Shown in pieces: positions 25,732 through 34,504 of a stretch of DNA of 64,000 nt. The stretch lies in assembly GCA_963559605.1 (NCBI GenBank), contig CAUWLL010000007.1, positions 20,617-84,616 on the forward strand. The letters run 5' to 3'. How positions within the stretch are numbered: position 1 is the first letter of the stretch; every line of letters begins with the position of its first letter. The translations under genes were made by a program, and so were the position numbers. Below the pieces are notes generated by a model, which saw only the letters and a list, made by a program, of their open reading frames with translations, was not told the DNA's origin and did not search any database. The stretch comes from Dorea_D sp963559605 (GTDB taxonomy: Bacteria; Bacillota; Clostridia; Lachnospirales; Lachnospiraceae).

Positions 25732-28044
25732 CTATTTTTTACAACTATTCAGCCACAGCATCCGTATTGCGTTCAATACACAGAGCATTGCCACCCCTGT
25801 ATCGGCAAAAACCGCCATCCACATATTGGCATACCCGAAAAATCCTAAAAGCATCACCAGGAATTTCACGGCGAGCGCAAATACTACGTTCTGCATGGCA
25901 ATCCTTCCCGTCGTCCGGGCAATCTTCACAGATTCCGAAATGGCATCTACGGAAGAGGTCATAAACACTACGTCCGCCGCTTCAATGGCAGCGTCTGCTC
26001 CACTTCCCATGGCTGCCCCCACATCTGCTCCTGCAAGTACCGGAGCATCGTTGATGCCGTCTCCCACAAACATAACAGCGCCGTATCTTTTACGAATGTC
26101 CTGCAAATGTGTTAATTTATCCTGAGGAAGCAGTCCTGCATGCACTTCGTCAATCCCTATCGCCTGCGCCACTTTCTTGGCGCTGTTTTTTTCGTCTCCG
26201 GTAAGCATTGCCGTCATCAGACCGGCTTTCTTCATGCGCGCTATAGATTCTTCTGCCTCCGGCTTGATCACATCGGATACGACCATATATCCTTCTAAAA
26301 CGCCGTCCACCGCTACCAGTACTTCCGAACCGTAATCACTGTTTTGATAACTGCCGACATCTACACCGTACAGATTCATCAATCCTCTGCTTCCGCAAAG
26401 TACAACCCCTTCTGAAAATACTGCGCGGATTCCTTTTCCGGAAATCTCTTCCACTTCTTTCGGTCTCATAAGCGTAAGTTCTTTTTCTCTTGCCAGACCG
26501 ACAATACTTGTTCCGATCGGGTGCGTAGAAACAAGTTCACAATCTGCCGCTATGGTAAGCAATTGTTTCTCTGCCAGTTTGCCAAGCGTCACTACTTTAC
26601 GGACCACAAAATTCCCCTTGGTAAGCGTCCCTGTCTTATCCATAACAACTGCCTTGACGTCTTTAAGCGCCTCAATCGCCACACCGCCTTTGAACAAAAT
26701 CCCCTTTTTGGAACCGGATCCGATGCCGGAGAAAAATGCCAGAGGAACACTGAGTACCAGAGCACACGGACAACTGATCACAAGAAATGTGATCGCCGTA
26801 TAGATCCAATGGTTCCAATCTCCCGTGATCAAAGACGGAATGATCGCCGTTATCAACGCCAGAACTACTACGATCGGCGTATATACTCCGGCAAATCTCG
26901 TGATAAACCGGTCGATCTTCGGTTTGCTTGCCGCCGCATTTTCTACCGAATCCAGAATACGTGTTACCATAGATTCACTTAACGGCTTTTGAACTTCCAT
27001 TTTAAGCATTCCCTGCTCATTTACACAGCCGGACAAAACTTCCGTGCCCGGATACACATTGACCGGGACCGGCTCTCCCGTCACAGCAGAAGTATCCACC
27101 TGGCTCTGTCCTTCTACAATTTTTCCGTCCAATGGAATGCGATCCCCCGGACGTATTAACAAAATGTCCGAAACCTTCGCCTCCTGCGCCGGAATTACCT
27201 TTACCTCTCCGTCTGCAAAAAGATTCACAACTTCCGGTCTCAGATCCACAGCATCCATAATCTGAGAACGGCTGCGGCTGACTGCAATTTCCTCAAACAG
27301 CTCTCCCACACGGTAAAATAACATCACACCCACCGCCTCTGCGAAATCTCCGATAACAAAAGCTGCAAGGGTGGCAACGCTCATAAGGAAATTTTCGTCA
27401 AGCACCTTCCCTTTCCGCAGGTTCTTCACTGCCGTCCACAAAATTCTCAAGCCTAAAACCACATAAGCCGCCACAAACAATACGGCTGATACAGGAAAAT
27501 CAAAGACTATATCCTCTGTGAATATTCCCGCCGCAAATAAAACCGCTCCGGCAATAACGGAAAAAATATCTTTTTTATTTTCCTCGAAAACACTTTTCTT
27601 CTCTTTCTTTTGACGTTCAGACTCTTCCCTTGGGACAACCACCACCTCTTCCTCAATGGAAGAACAAATCTCCTGTAGTTTGGGAAGCATATTTTCTGAA
27701 TGATCAGATGCCACCACCAGCTGTTTCGTGGCATAGGTGAGAATCGCTTTCTCTACCTCCGGCAAAGCATTGATCTGACGCTCCATCTTGGCGGCACAAT
27801 TGGCACAACCTAAGTTTTCCAGAATATACACTTTCTTTTCCATTCCCTGCCAAAACTCTGTCTGCGCCAATTCTTCATGAGACTCACAAGCATGTGCACA
27901 GCCGTCGTGACATTCGTGCGCGTGGTCGTGATGTTCATGGTGATGATGCTCATGGTGATGATGCTCATGATGCTCGTGACTATGTCCGCAGCCACAGCTT
28001 TCCCCATGCTGATGTATTTTATTAATCGCTTTATCTTTCATCAT
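25732..28044 (-). CDS. cadA: Cadmium/zinc-exporting P1B ATPase (CadA/ZntA-like)
   Basis: A 770-aa metal exporter. The N-terminus has a very His-rich stretch (about 11-55, repeated HEHHHH) that should bind or buffer metal, then an HMA domain with CANC (Cys80, Cys83). The core has TGEPVP, the CPC transmembrane motif, DKTGT, STHPIG and GDGINDAP. This combination indicates Zn/Cd/Pb export. It starts at the first of two adjacent ATGs after GGGAGGA. Its promoter and an ArsR-type operator lie just upstream (28072-28130), which gives direct metal control. Confidence 0.92.
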   Translation of the reverse strand: MMKDKAINKIHQHGESCGCGHSHEHHEHHHHEHHHHEHHDHAHECHDGCAHACESHEELAQTEFWQGMEKKVYILENLGCANCAAKMERQINALPEVEKAILTYATKQLVVASDHSENMLPKLQEICSSIEEEVVVVPREESERQKKEKKSVFEENKKDIFSVIAGAVLFAAGIFTEDIVFDFPVSAVLFVAAYVVLGLRILWTAVKNLRKGKVLDENFLMSVATLAAFVIGDFAEAVGVMLFYRVGELFEEIAVSRSRSQIMDAVDLRPEVVNLFADGEVKVIPAQEAKVSDILLIRPGDRIPLDGKIVEGQSQVDTSAVTGEPVPVNVYPGTEVLSGCVNEQGMLKMEVQKPLSESMVTRILDSVENAAASKPKIDRFITRFAGVYTPIVVVLALITAIIPSLITGDWNHWIYTAITFLVISCPCALVLSVPLAFFSGIGSGSKKGILFKGGVAIEALKDVKAVVMDKTGTLTKGNFVVRKVVTLGKLAEKQLLTIAADCELVSTHPIGTSIVGLAREKELTLMRPKEVEEISGKGIRAVFSEGVVLCGSRGLMNLYGVDVGSYQNSDYGSEVLVAVDGVLEGYMVVSDVIKPEAEESIARMKKAGLMTAMLTGDEKNSAKKVAQAIGIDEVHAGLLPQDKLTHLQDIRKRYGAVMFVGDGINDAPVLAGADVGAAMGSGADAAIEAADVVFMTSSVDAISESVKIARTTGRIAMQNVVFALAVKFLVMLLGFFGYANMWMAVFADTGVAMLCVLNAIRMLWLNSCKK

Positions 28045-28071
28045 GGATTCCTCCCTGCATTATGTTTTGAT

Positions 28072-28097
28072 ATATGAACAACTATTCATATGTTCAT
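28072..28097 (-). promoter_or_regulatory. ArsR/SmtB-type operator upstream of the CadA-like gene
   Basis: ATATGAA (28072-28078) and TTCATAT (28085-28091) form a perfect inverted repeat with a 6-bp centre, and TGAACA / TGTTCA overlap it with a 10-bp centre. ATATGAA-type imperfect palindromes are known operators of zinc and cadmium ArsR-family repressors. The site covers the expected transcription start. Confidence 0.7.
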
Positions 28098-28101
28098 TTA
28101 T

Positions 28102-28130
28102 ATAATATTCCCGGAATCCAAAAATGTCAA
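28102..28130 (-). promoter_or_regulatory. Sigma-A promoter of the CadA-like gene
   Basis: On the minus strand TTGACA (28125-28130), a 17-bp spacer and TATTAT (28102-28107). It lies just upstream of the ArsR-type operator. Confidence 0.8.
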
Positions 28131-28160
28131 GTTTAATTTTCATATAAATGTATCAATCTT

Positions 28161-28829
28161 CTATTCTATCTGCCAATCTATCGGCTCTACGCCATGCTCT
28201 GACAAAAACTCGTTGGTCTGACTAAAAGGCTTGCTTCCGAAGAACCCCCGGTATGCGGACAGTGGACTCGGATGTGGCGCTTTCAAAATCAGATGTTTCG
28301 GATTGTGAAGCATCTGTGCCTTTCTTTGTGCCGGACTTCCCCACAGAATAAATACCATCGGTCTGTCCTGCGTATCGAGCGCTCGGATTGCCGCGTCTGT
28401 AAATTCCTCCCAGCCAATCCCCCTATGTGAATTTGCCTGATGGGCGCGCACTGTGAGAACCGTATTCAGCATTAACACGCCCTGCTCTGCCCATTTTGTC
28501 AAATACCCGTGATCTGGAATTGCGCAGCCAAGATCATCGTGCAGCTCCTTATAAATATTGACCAGCGACGGGGGAATATCCACACCTTTTTTCACAGAAA
28601 AACAAAGTCCGTGTGCCTGTCCGTGATTGTGGTAGGGATCCTGTCCGAGAATGACCACCTTTACTTTACTAAGAGGCGTCAGATGAAAGGCATTGAAAAT
28701 ATCTTCCGCCGGAGGAAAGATCAATCTCGTCTTGTATTCCTCATTCACCGTCTCGAATAATTTTTTGTAATAAGGCTTTTTAAACTCTTCCTTCAGAGCG
28801 TCCAGCCAATCATTGTTAATTGCCGCCAT
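28161..28829 (-). CDS. ung: Uracil-DNA glycosylase, family 1
   Basis: Removes uracil from DNA to start base excision repair. The 222-aa product has the water-activating loop GQDPYHNHGQAHGL, the VLTVRAHQANSH region, and the leucine/minor-groove loop HPSPLSAYRGFFGS, all fully conserved. ATG at 28829 is chosen for the GAGAGGA ribosome site and the family length; an upstream in-frame start would add 20 residues not found in the family. It follows hisF on the same strand with 74 bases between. Confidence 0.96.
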   Translation of the reverse strand: MAAINNDWLDALKEEFKKPYYKKLFETVNEEYKTRLIFPPAEDIFNAFHLTPLSKVKVVILGQDPYHNHGQAHGLCFSVKKGVDIPPSLVNIYKELHDDLGCAIPDHGYLTKWAEQGVLMLNTVLTVRAHQANSHRGIGWEEFTDAAIRALDTQDRPMVFILWGSPAQRKAQMLHNPKHLILKAPHPSPLSAYRGFFGSKPFSQTNEFLSEHGVEPIDWQIE

Positions 28830-28903
28830 ATTCCTCTCACCCTTTATCTTTTGAATCGTACCCACTGTAACCCTGCTCCTTGTGAGCATCTACGAACGCC
28901 TGT

Positions 28904-29665
28904 CTATAACCGCACAGACACGCCCCTGTCTCTTAAGTATTCCTTTACTTCTTTTATCTCCAGTTCCTTAAAATGAAACAGAGATGCCGCAAGCGCCGCA
29001 TCTGCTTTCCCTTCCGTCAGTGCGTCATAAAAATGTTCCGGCTTCCCTGCTCCGCCGGAAGCAATCACCGGAATCGACACCGCCTCTGCGATCGCCTTTG
29101 TCAGTTCCAGATCATAACCTGCTTTTGTGCCGTCACCGTCCATACTGGTAAGAAGGATCTCTCCTGCACCCAGACGCTCTACCTTCCTTGCCCACTCAAC
29201 CGCATCCATTCCAACGTCTACGCGTCCTCCGTTTTTATAAATGTTCCACCCCGTACCGTCTGCACGTTTCTTCGCATCAATCGCCACAACCACACACTGG
29301 CTTCCGAATTTCTCAGCCGCTTCTGTGATCAGATTGGGCGTATTAATGGCAGAGGAATTAATAGAGATCTTATCCGCACCCTCCCGGAGAAGTGCTTTGA
29401 AATCATCCACCGTACGGATACCTCCGCCTACCGTAAACGGAATAAATACATTCTCTGCCACCTTCCGTACCATATCTGCCACCGTTTCTCTGGCATCAGA
29501 GGTAGCCGTAATATCCAGAAATACCAGTTCGTCCGCTCCCGCTCTACCATAGGCTTTTCCGATCTCCACCGGATCTCCTGCATCTTTTAAATCTACGAAA
29601 TTCACGCCTTTTACCACACGCCCGTTGTGTACGTCCAAACACGGAATAATCCTCTTTGTGTGCAT
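28904..29665 (-). CDS. hisF: Imidazole glycerol phosphate synthase, cyclase subunit
   Basis: The (beta/alpha)8-barrel cyclase that joins with HisH to make imidazole glycerol phosphate and AICAR in histidine synthesis. The 253-aa product starts MHTKRIIPCLDVHNGRVVKG with the catalytic Asp near 11, and has phosphate-binding GGGIRT and a second Asp in VVAIDAK. AAAGGAGAG precedes the start. It lies 41 bases after hisH. No other his genes are in the window, so the pair is separated from the rest of the pathway, at least on this side. Confidence 0.96.
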   Translation of the reverse strand: MHTKRIIPCLDVHNGRVVKGVNFVDLKDAGDPVEIGKAYGRAGADELVFLDITATSDARETVADMVRKVAENVFIPFTVGGGIRTVDDFKALLREGADKISINSSAINTPNLITEAAEKFGSQCVVVAIDAKKRADGTGWNIYKNGGRVDVGMDAVEWARKVERLGAGEILLTSMDGDGTKAGYDLELTKAIAEAVSIPVIASGGAGKPEHFYDALTEGKADAALAASLFHFKELEIKEVKEYLRDRGVSVRL

Positions 29666-29706
29666 AACTCTCTCCTTTATACCGTAATTACTGCCATATC
29701 CTGCTC

Positions 29707-30315
29707 TTAGGACAGCTCCACAAAATTCTTTAATATCTGAAGTCCCACATCACTGCTCTTTTCCGGGTGGAACTGACAGGCAAATACATTGTCCTGCTCT
29801 ACCGAAGCATGAATGTGCGTACCATATTCTGTCGTTGCCGTTACTATCTCTTCCTCCTCCGCTTTCAGATAGTAGGAATGTACAAAATAAACGTACGGAT
29901 CCGCAGGCAGGTTCCGAAACAGCCTGCCCTCTCTCGGAAACTCCAGGGAGTTCCATCCCATATGCGGAATCTTAAGCCCTGATGTCTCCGGGATACGAAG
30001 AATCTCTCCTTTTAAAATACCAAGACCTTCCACCCCCGGTGTCTCGTTACTGCGCTCAAATAATAATTGCAGTCCCAGACAGATTCCAAGAAACGGAGTG
30101 TTCTTCTCCACTACTTTTCGTATCACTTCCTCCAGTCCGTACTGCCGAAGCTTACCCATAGCATCTCCGAAAGAACCAACTCCCGGCAAAATCACTTTAT
30201 CTGCGCTGAGAATCCTCTGTGCATCTCTTGTAACCACAACGTCCTGTCCCAGATAAACCAGCGCTTTCTCCACACTTCTTATATTTCCCGCATCATAGTC
30301 GATAATCGCAATCAT
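29707..30315 (-). CDS. hisH: Imidazole glycerol phosphate synthase, glutamine amidotransferase subunit
   Basis: Glutaminase subunit that delivers ammonia to HisF. The 202-aa product has the class I triad: the nucleophilic Cys in GICLGLQLLF (near 80), and His and Glu in CQFHPEKSS near the C-terminus. It starts MIAIIDYDAGNIRSV, the canonical HisH N-terminus. It is paired with hisF downstream. Confidence 0.95.
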   Translation of the reverse strand: MIAIIDYDAGNIRSVEKALVYLGQDVVVTRDAQRILSADKVILPGVGSFGDAMGKLRQYGLEEVIRKVVEKNTPFLGICLGLQLLFERSNETPGVEGLGILKGEILRIPETSGLKIPHMGWNSLEFPREGRLFRNLPADPYVYFVHSYYLKAEEEEIVTATTEYGTHIHASVEQDNVFACQFHPEKSSDVGLQILKNFVELS

Positions 30316-30357
30316 TGTATCCGTCCTTCCATTATTTTCATCTTTCTGCTATCCTAA

Positions 30358-31830
30358 CTATACCTCAAGAGTAAACCAAAATTCAACTCCATTGTCGTAA
30401 TTATTCACTCCGTACTCCTGATGAAAAGACTCCATAATCGCTTTCACAATAGAAAGTCCGATTCCGTTTCCGCCGTACTCTCTTGTATGTGCCTTATCCA
30501 CCTTATAAAACTTGTCCCAGATCCGGGGAATATCCTCCTGTGGAATCGGCGTCCCCGTATTAAACACCGTAACTTTCGCCCGCTCATCCTCTTTCGTGAC
30601 CTTCACTTCCACAACCATATCACCGTCCAGATGATGAAATGCATTGCTTACATAATTACGGATCACCTGCTCTGTTTTAAATTCATCCGCCCACACATAT
30701 ACCGACTCTGGCTGCCGGAAGATCACCTTCGCCTCTTTTTGCTGTGCCAGAATCTCCATACTTTGTAACACACCGCGGATAAGGCCTGTCAGATCAAACC
30801 GCTCAAACGCAATCTCATCTCCGCCAAACTCCAGTTGGTTCAAGGTCAACAGGTTTTTCACCATCTGGTTCATCTTATCCGCTTCGTCCATAATAACGTC
30901 ACAGTAAAACTCCATACTCTCCCTGTCGCATGCAACCCCGTCCTTCAACCCTTCCGCATAGCCTTGGATCAGCGCAATAGGCGTCTTTAATTCATGAGAG
31001 ACGTTCCCCATAAAATCATTGCGCATTTGCTCCAGCTTCTCTTTCTGCTCAATATCCTTCCGAAGGTTGTTGTTGGCGCTTTTCAGCTCGGAGATCGTCC
31101 TCTCCAATTTTCCGGACATCCGGTTAAAATTCGCCCCAAGCTCCCCGATTTCATTTTGACCGCCGCTTGTATATTTCACTTCAAAATCCAGATTCGCCAT
31201 CCGATCAGAAAGTACCGCAAGCTCCCGTATGGGATCGGTCAGTTTCTTAGAAAAATACCATACAAGCACTATACTTACAACAATCGCCGCACTCCCGATA
31301 TAAATAAGAAAACGATTGGACAGCATAGCGCTCTCTTTGATGCTTTCCAGTGGGCTTCGAATCAGAAAATGACTTCTGTCATCCAGAATCCCCCACATCT
31401 CAATATAATCCGTCTGCGTCCACGGATCCTTTGCCTGACTGATCTGGTACGTGTCTGTACTTTCCAATATCCTGTTGTTTTTCTGCGCCTGATTCAACAA
31501 ATATCCCATCAGCTGCTTCCGAAGAACGTCCATGTCGTGAACGTTGGTAATCACACCCATATCCTCTTCTCCATTATTATTAATGACAAGAAAAGAGAGA
31601 TTATTTCTCTCCGCCATTCCCCGGAGTTCTTCCGAAATATCAGTGGAACAGGCCGTTCCTTCTGTCATCGCCTGATTCAGGCTCTCATACATACGGATGA
31701 ATTTGGTCTCTTTGTTCTTCACATAAAAGGAACTCAGATAATTCGCATTAACAACAAACAGGACAAGAAAGACACAAAGAATCAGTCCAAGGAACATTAC
31801 TATCATCTGACGCTTGATCGAACGTTTCAT
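30358..31830 (-). CDS. Sensor histidine kinase with HAMP domain
   Basis: A 490-aa membrane kinase. It has one membrane segment at the N-terminus (about 9-30), an extracellular sensor domain of about 140 residues, a second segment (about 175-195), a HAMP domain and linker, the H-box FMGNVSHELKTPIALIQGYAE region (His near 275) and a HATPase domain ending GGNGIGLSIVKAI. The regulator gene ends 3 bases upstream, and GAGGTGAT serves as ribosome site, so the two form an operon. The stimulus is not evident. The layout resembles VanS/PhoR-type kinases. Confidence 0.92.
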   Translation of the reverse strand: MKRSIKRQMIVMFLGLILCVFLVLFVVNANYLSSFYVKNKETKFIRMYESLNQAMTEGTACSTDISEELRGMAERNNLSFLVINNNGEEDMGVITNVHDMDVLRKQLMGYLLNQAQKNNRILESTDTYQISQAKDPWTQTDYIEMWGILDDRSHFLIRSPLESIKESAMLSNRFLIYIGSAAIVVSIVLVWYFSKKLTDPIRELAVLSDRMANLDFEVKYTSGGQNEIGELGANFNRMSGKLERTISELKSANNNLRKDIEQKEKLEQMRNDFMGNVSHELKTPIALIQGYAEGLKDGVACDRESMEFYCDVIMDEADKMNQMVKNLLTLNQLEFGGDEIAFERFDLTGLIRGVLQSMEILAQQKEAKVIFRQPESVYVWADEFKTEQVIRNYVSNAFHHLDGDMVVEVKVTKEDERAKVTVFNTGTPIPQEDIPRIWDKFYKVDKAHTREYGGNGIGLSIVKAIMESFHQEYGVNNYDNGVEFWFTLEV

Positions 31831-31833
31831 CTT

Positions 31834-32511
31834 CTATATCACCTCAAACTTATAACCCATGCCCCAGATGGTCTTGATGTAGTTTCCCTTTTCTCCCAAT
31901 TTACTTCTTAGTTTCTTCACATGGGTATCGATCGTTCTTGCATCTCCAAAATAGTCATAATTCCACACATTATTTAGAATCTTCTCTCTGGAAAGAGCAA
32001 TTCCCTGATTTTCCACAAAATATGTCAGAAGTTCAAATTCTTTAAAACTCAGATCAACCGTTTCCGTTCCAATCCTTACCGTATGAGCCGCCTTATCAAT
32101 GAGGATCCCTCCTGCATCCACGGACGCTTCGCTGTCCGCGCCCCTGCTTCTTCTAAGCACTGCCTCCACTCTGGCAACCAGGATCTTCGGACTGAACGGC
32201 TTGGAGATGTATTCGTCCACGCCAAGTTCAAACCCCTGCAGCTCATCCCGCTCATCCCCACGTGCCGTCAGCATGATGATCGGAACCTTGGAATTCTGTC
32301 GTACTTCCCGACACACCTGCCAGCCATCCATCTTCGGCATCATAATATCCAAAATCAAAAGGTCAATCCCCTTATTTTCATAAAAAATCTCCATCGCCTC
32401 AAGACCGTCTCCTGCCTCCAGCACATAGTATCCTGCCCGTTCCAGAAAATCCCGGACTAATTTCCGCATTCTGCTCTCATCATCTACGATCAATATCTTC
32501 GTCTTATCCAT
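31834..32511 (-). CDS. OmpR family response regulator
   Basis: A 225-aa regulator with a receiver domain (acidic VDDE, phospho-acceptor Asp in LLILDIMMPKMDGW near 53, Lys in YISKPF) and a winged helix (DARTIDTHVKKLRSKLG, then IWGMGYKFEV). It is the partner of the kinase immediately downstream. GGTGGAGG precedes the ATG. The 132 bases upstream (32512-32643) show no clear promoter to me. Confidence 0.93.
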   Translation of the reverse strand: MDKTKILIVDDESRMRKLVRDFLERAGYYVLEAGDGLEAMEIFYENKGIDLLILDIMMPKMDGWQVCREVRQNSKVPIIMLTARGDERDELQGFELGVDEYISKPFSPKILVARVEAVLRRSRGADSEASVDAGGILIDKAAHTVRIGTETVDLSFKEFELLTYFVENQGIALSREKILNNVWNYDYFGDARTIDTHVKKLRSKLGEKGNYIKTIWGMGYKFEVI

Positions 32512-32643
32512 GACCTGCCTCCACCTGAAATCTGATTCTCCTATTTTCTGCCTTTCATCTTACCAGACAAATATGTCAGAACTGTGAACACAGGGCGGTC
32601 TTAGAAGCATTTGAAAACACGGACATCTGAGAGCCTATTTTCA

Positions 32644-33801
32644 TTACAGCGACCATTGGATGTCCATGATATATGCGCCCTCCACAGACGAATCTTCCAG
32701 CATATCCAGAAGTTCCTCTTTCGTTGCTGATACAACTGCGCCATACGCCCGGATACCGTTGTCTTCAACCTCCATAAGAATAGCCTCATAATTAGATTCC
32801 TTGAATGCGATCCCCTTCTGAACAAGGTTAAATGCCTTTCCAAACTCCGGATGATCTCCCACATACCGAATAAGTGACTTCAGATGCTCTTCCAGCATCT
32901 CTGCAGTGATACGCTCCGGATATTTTCCATTCTCCTGTTGTTCCACTTCCAAATACGGATATTTCTCATGATCATAAAGCTCACTTCTGTCATATCCGGG
33001 ACTAGGTGTAAATCCCCAATAGCCCTGCGGATCACCTTCCAACGCCGTCGGAACATACATATAATACGCCTCGTGCGCATCCATAAAATCAACAACTTCC
33101 TGCGCATTCTTTATAGCATCAAAGGAAACCGCCGCCTGGATCAAAAGATTGTCCGGTAATTTTGAAATTTTATCTATCGCCTCCTCTTTTGCCAACCCAC
33201 AATAATCAGAATCTCTCGTAAAAGCATTAATCGGAAGGGATGTTACGTCCCATGAGGAATCTGATGCATACAGGCGATTCCTTGTAAGCTGTAGCGGATA
33301 CGTCGTTGTTTTCCCTGCATACTGGCGTAGCACTTCAATAGAATACTTTCCGTATCCTTCTTCCTGCACCCACACATCTGTCACACCTTTTTCCCCACTG
33401 AATAATTCCAAGTACGCATCCATTCCCATCACAAACTCATCCTTAACAGCTGTTATTTTCGCCCCTTCTTCATCCTTATACCTTTTTACCGGGGAATAAT
33501 AAATACTATTTAAAAGAGGGGATAATCCGTAAATGATCAGCAACACAACGACCGTTGCCAATGCAACCGCCAGCAAGACATAGTTACGGAACTTCTTTCG
33601 AACTGCGCCGGATACCCGTTTACTGAAAATATCCTCTTTCTTTTTTGGAGCTTCTTCCTCCGACAAAAATTCCTCCTCCGGCTCTATATCCATATGTTCC
33701 AACAGTACCTGCATTTTCTCCATGTCCTGTTCTATCTCTTCGGACTCTTTCCGATCCAGTTCACCCTGCAAATATTTCTTGAATTTCTCTTCATACTTCA
33801 T
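32644..33801 (-). CDS. Anti-sigma factor (sigma factor regulator N- and C-terminal domains)
   Basis: Probable membrane anti-sigma factor for the ECF sigma factor encoded 17 bases upstream. The 385-aa product has a short acidic cytoplasmic N-terminus (about 1-70), one membrane segment (about 73-95), then a large extracellular domain (about 100-385) rich in aromatic residues, ending in the region typical of the sigma-factor-regulator C-terminal domain. Such proteins hold their sigma factor until an envelope signal arrives. The signal and release protease are not readable. Confidence 0.83.
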   Translation of the reverse strand: MKYEEKFKKYLQGELDRKESEEIEQDMEKMQVLLEHMDIEPEEEFLSEEEAPKKKEDIFSKRVSGAVRKKFRNYVLLAVALATVVVLLIIYGLSPLLNSIYYSPVKRYKDEEGAKITAVKDEFVMGMDAYLELFSGEKGVTDVWVQEEGYGKYSIEVLRQYAGKTTTYPLQLTRNRLYASDSSWDVTSLPINAFTRDSDYCGLAKEEAIDKISKLPDNLLIQAAVSFDAIKNAQEVVDFMDAHEAYYMYVPTALEGDPQGYWGFTPSPGYDRSELYDHEKYPYLEVEQQENGKYPERITAEMLEEHLKSLIRYVGDHPEFGKAFNLVQKGIAFKESNYEAILMEVEDNGIRAYGAVVSATKEELLDMLEDSSVEGAYIMDIQWSL

Positions 33802-33818
33802 AACTTCACCTTCCTCTG

Positions 33819-34310
33819 CTATATGGATTCCTGTTCCATATACTTTTTTAATTTTTTCTTCGCCCGATACAAGATCACTCTTACATTTCCATGAGAAAGC
33901 TGCAAAAGCCTGCCTACCTCCTCCTGAGACAAACCCGAAAACCAGTAAAGTATAACCGCTTCTTTTTCCATTTCACTCAAGCGAAGAATCGCCCGATATA
34001 ACTGTCGGTTTCTTTCATCCTGTATCAGCCGCTCCAACACTCCCACATCTTCACATGGCTGATTCTCATCCGGTTCGTCAAATGACCGGCGACATTCTTT
34101 TCTATAGACATCTATGTAAAGATTCCTTGCCACCCGGAAAAGCCACGGCAGGATTTCTTCTTCTGATACATCTACAGAAAGAAGCGCTTTTACAAATGTC
34201 TCCTGCATCAAATCCTCTGCCAGAGCATGGTTATGGCAAAGAGAATACAGATACAAATAAACTTTTTTCGTATATTTATCATATACCTGCTGCAATATAT
34301 CGTTTTCCAC
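33819..34310 (-). CDS. ECF sigma factor
   Basis: An extracytoplasmic-function sigma-70 factor of 163 aa. Region 2 (LYLYSLCHNHALAEDLMQETF, about 16-36, with LPWLFRVARNLYID) and region 4 (LSQEEVGRLLQLSHGNVRVILYRAKKKL, about 130-157) are clear, and the linker is short. The start is GTG at 34310, preceded by AAGGAGGTGG. An ECF-type promoter (TGTAAC, 16 bp, CGTTAA) lies immediately upstream, so it probably activates itself together with the anti-sigma gene. Confidence 0.92.
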   Translation of the reverse strand: MENDILQQVYDKYTKKVYLYLYSLCHNHALAEDLMQETFVKALLSVDVSEEEILPWLFRVARNLYIDVYRKECRRSFDEPDENQPCEDVGVLERLIQDERNRQLYRAILRLSEMEKEAVILYWFSGLSQEEVGRLLQLSHGNVRVILYRAKKKLKKYMEQESI

Positions 34311-34330
34311 TTTGCCACCTCCTTATATGA

Positions 34331-34358
34331 TTAACGGATGAGTTTCCAAAATGTTACA
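34331..34358 (-). promoter_or_regulatory. ECF-sigma-type promoter before the sigma/anti-sigma operon
   Basis: On the minus strand TGTAAC (34353-34358), a 16-bp spacer and CGTTAA (34331-34336). This matches the general ECF pattern (an AAC-containing -35 and a CGT-containing -10) and lies just before the GTG start. Confidence 0.6.
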
Positions 34359-34401
34359 GGAAAGTTCAAATTATTTATCTTTCAAACCGATCATAACACA
34401 A

Positions 34402-34443
34402 AAACGAACCGGACAGAGAATCACACTCTGCCCGATTCGTTTT
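34402..34443 (-). terminator. Terminator after the chemoreceptor gene
   Basis: Imperfect stem AAACGAA.CGG.CAGAG pairs with CTCTG.CCG..TTCGTTT around a short loop, with a T-run on the minus strand. It lies about 60 bases past the chemoreceptor stop. Confidence 0.75.
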
Positions 34444-34504
34444 ACACCATTTCTATGTGTAAAATTAATCTTACTTCTATCACATAATAATATAGTTATT
34501 GCTG

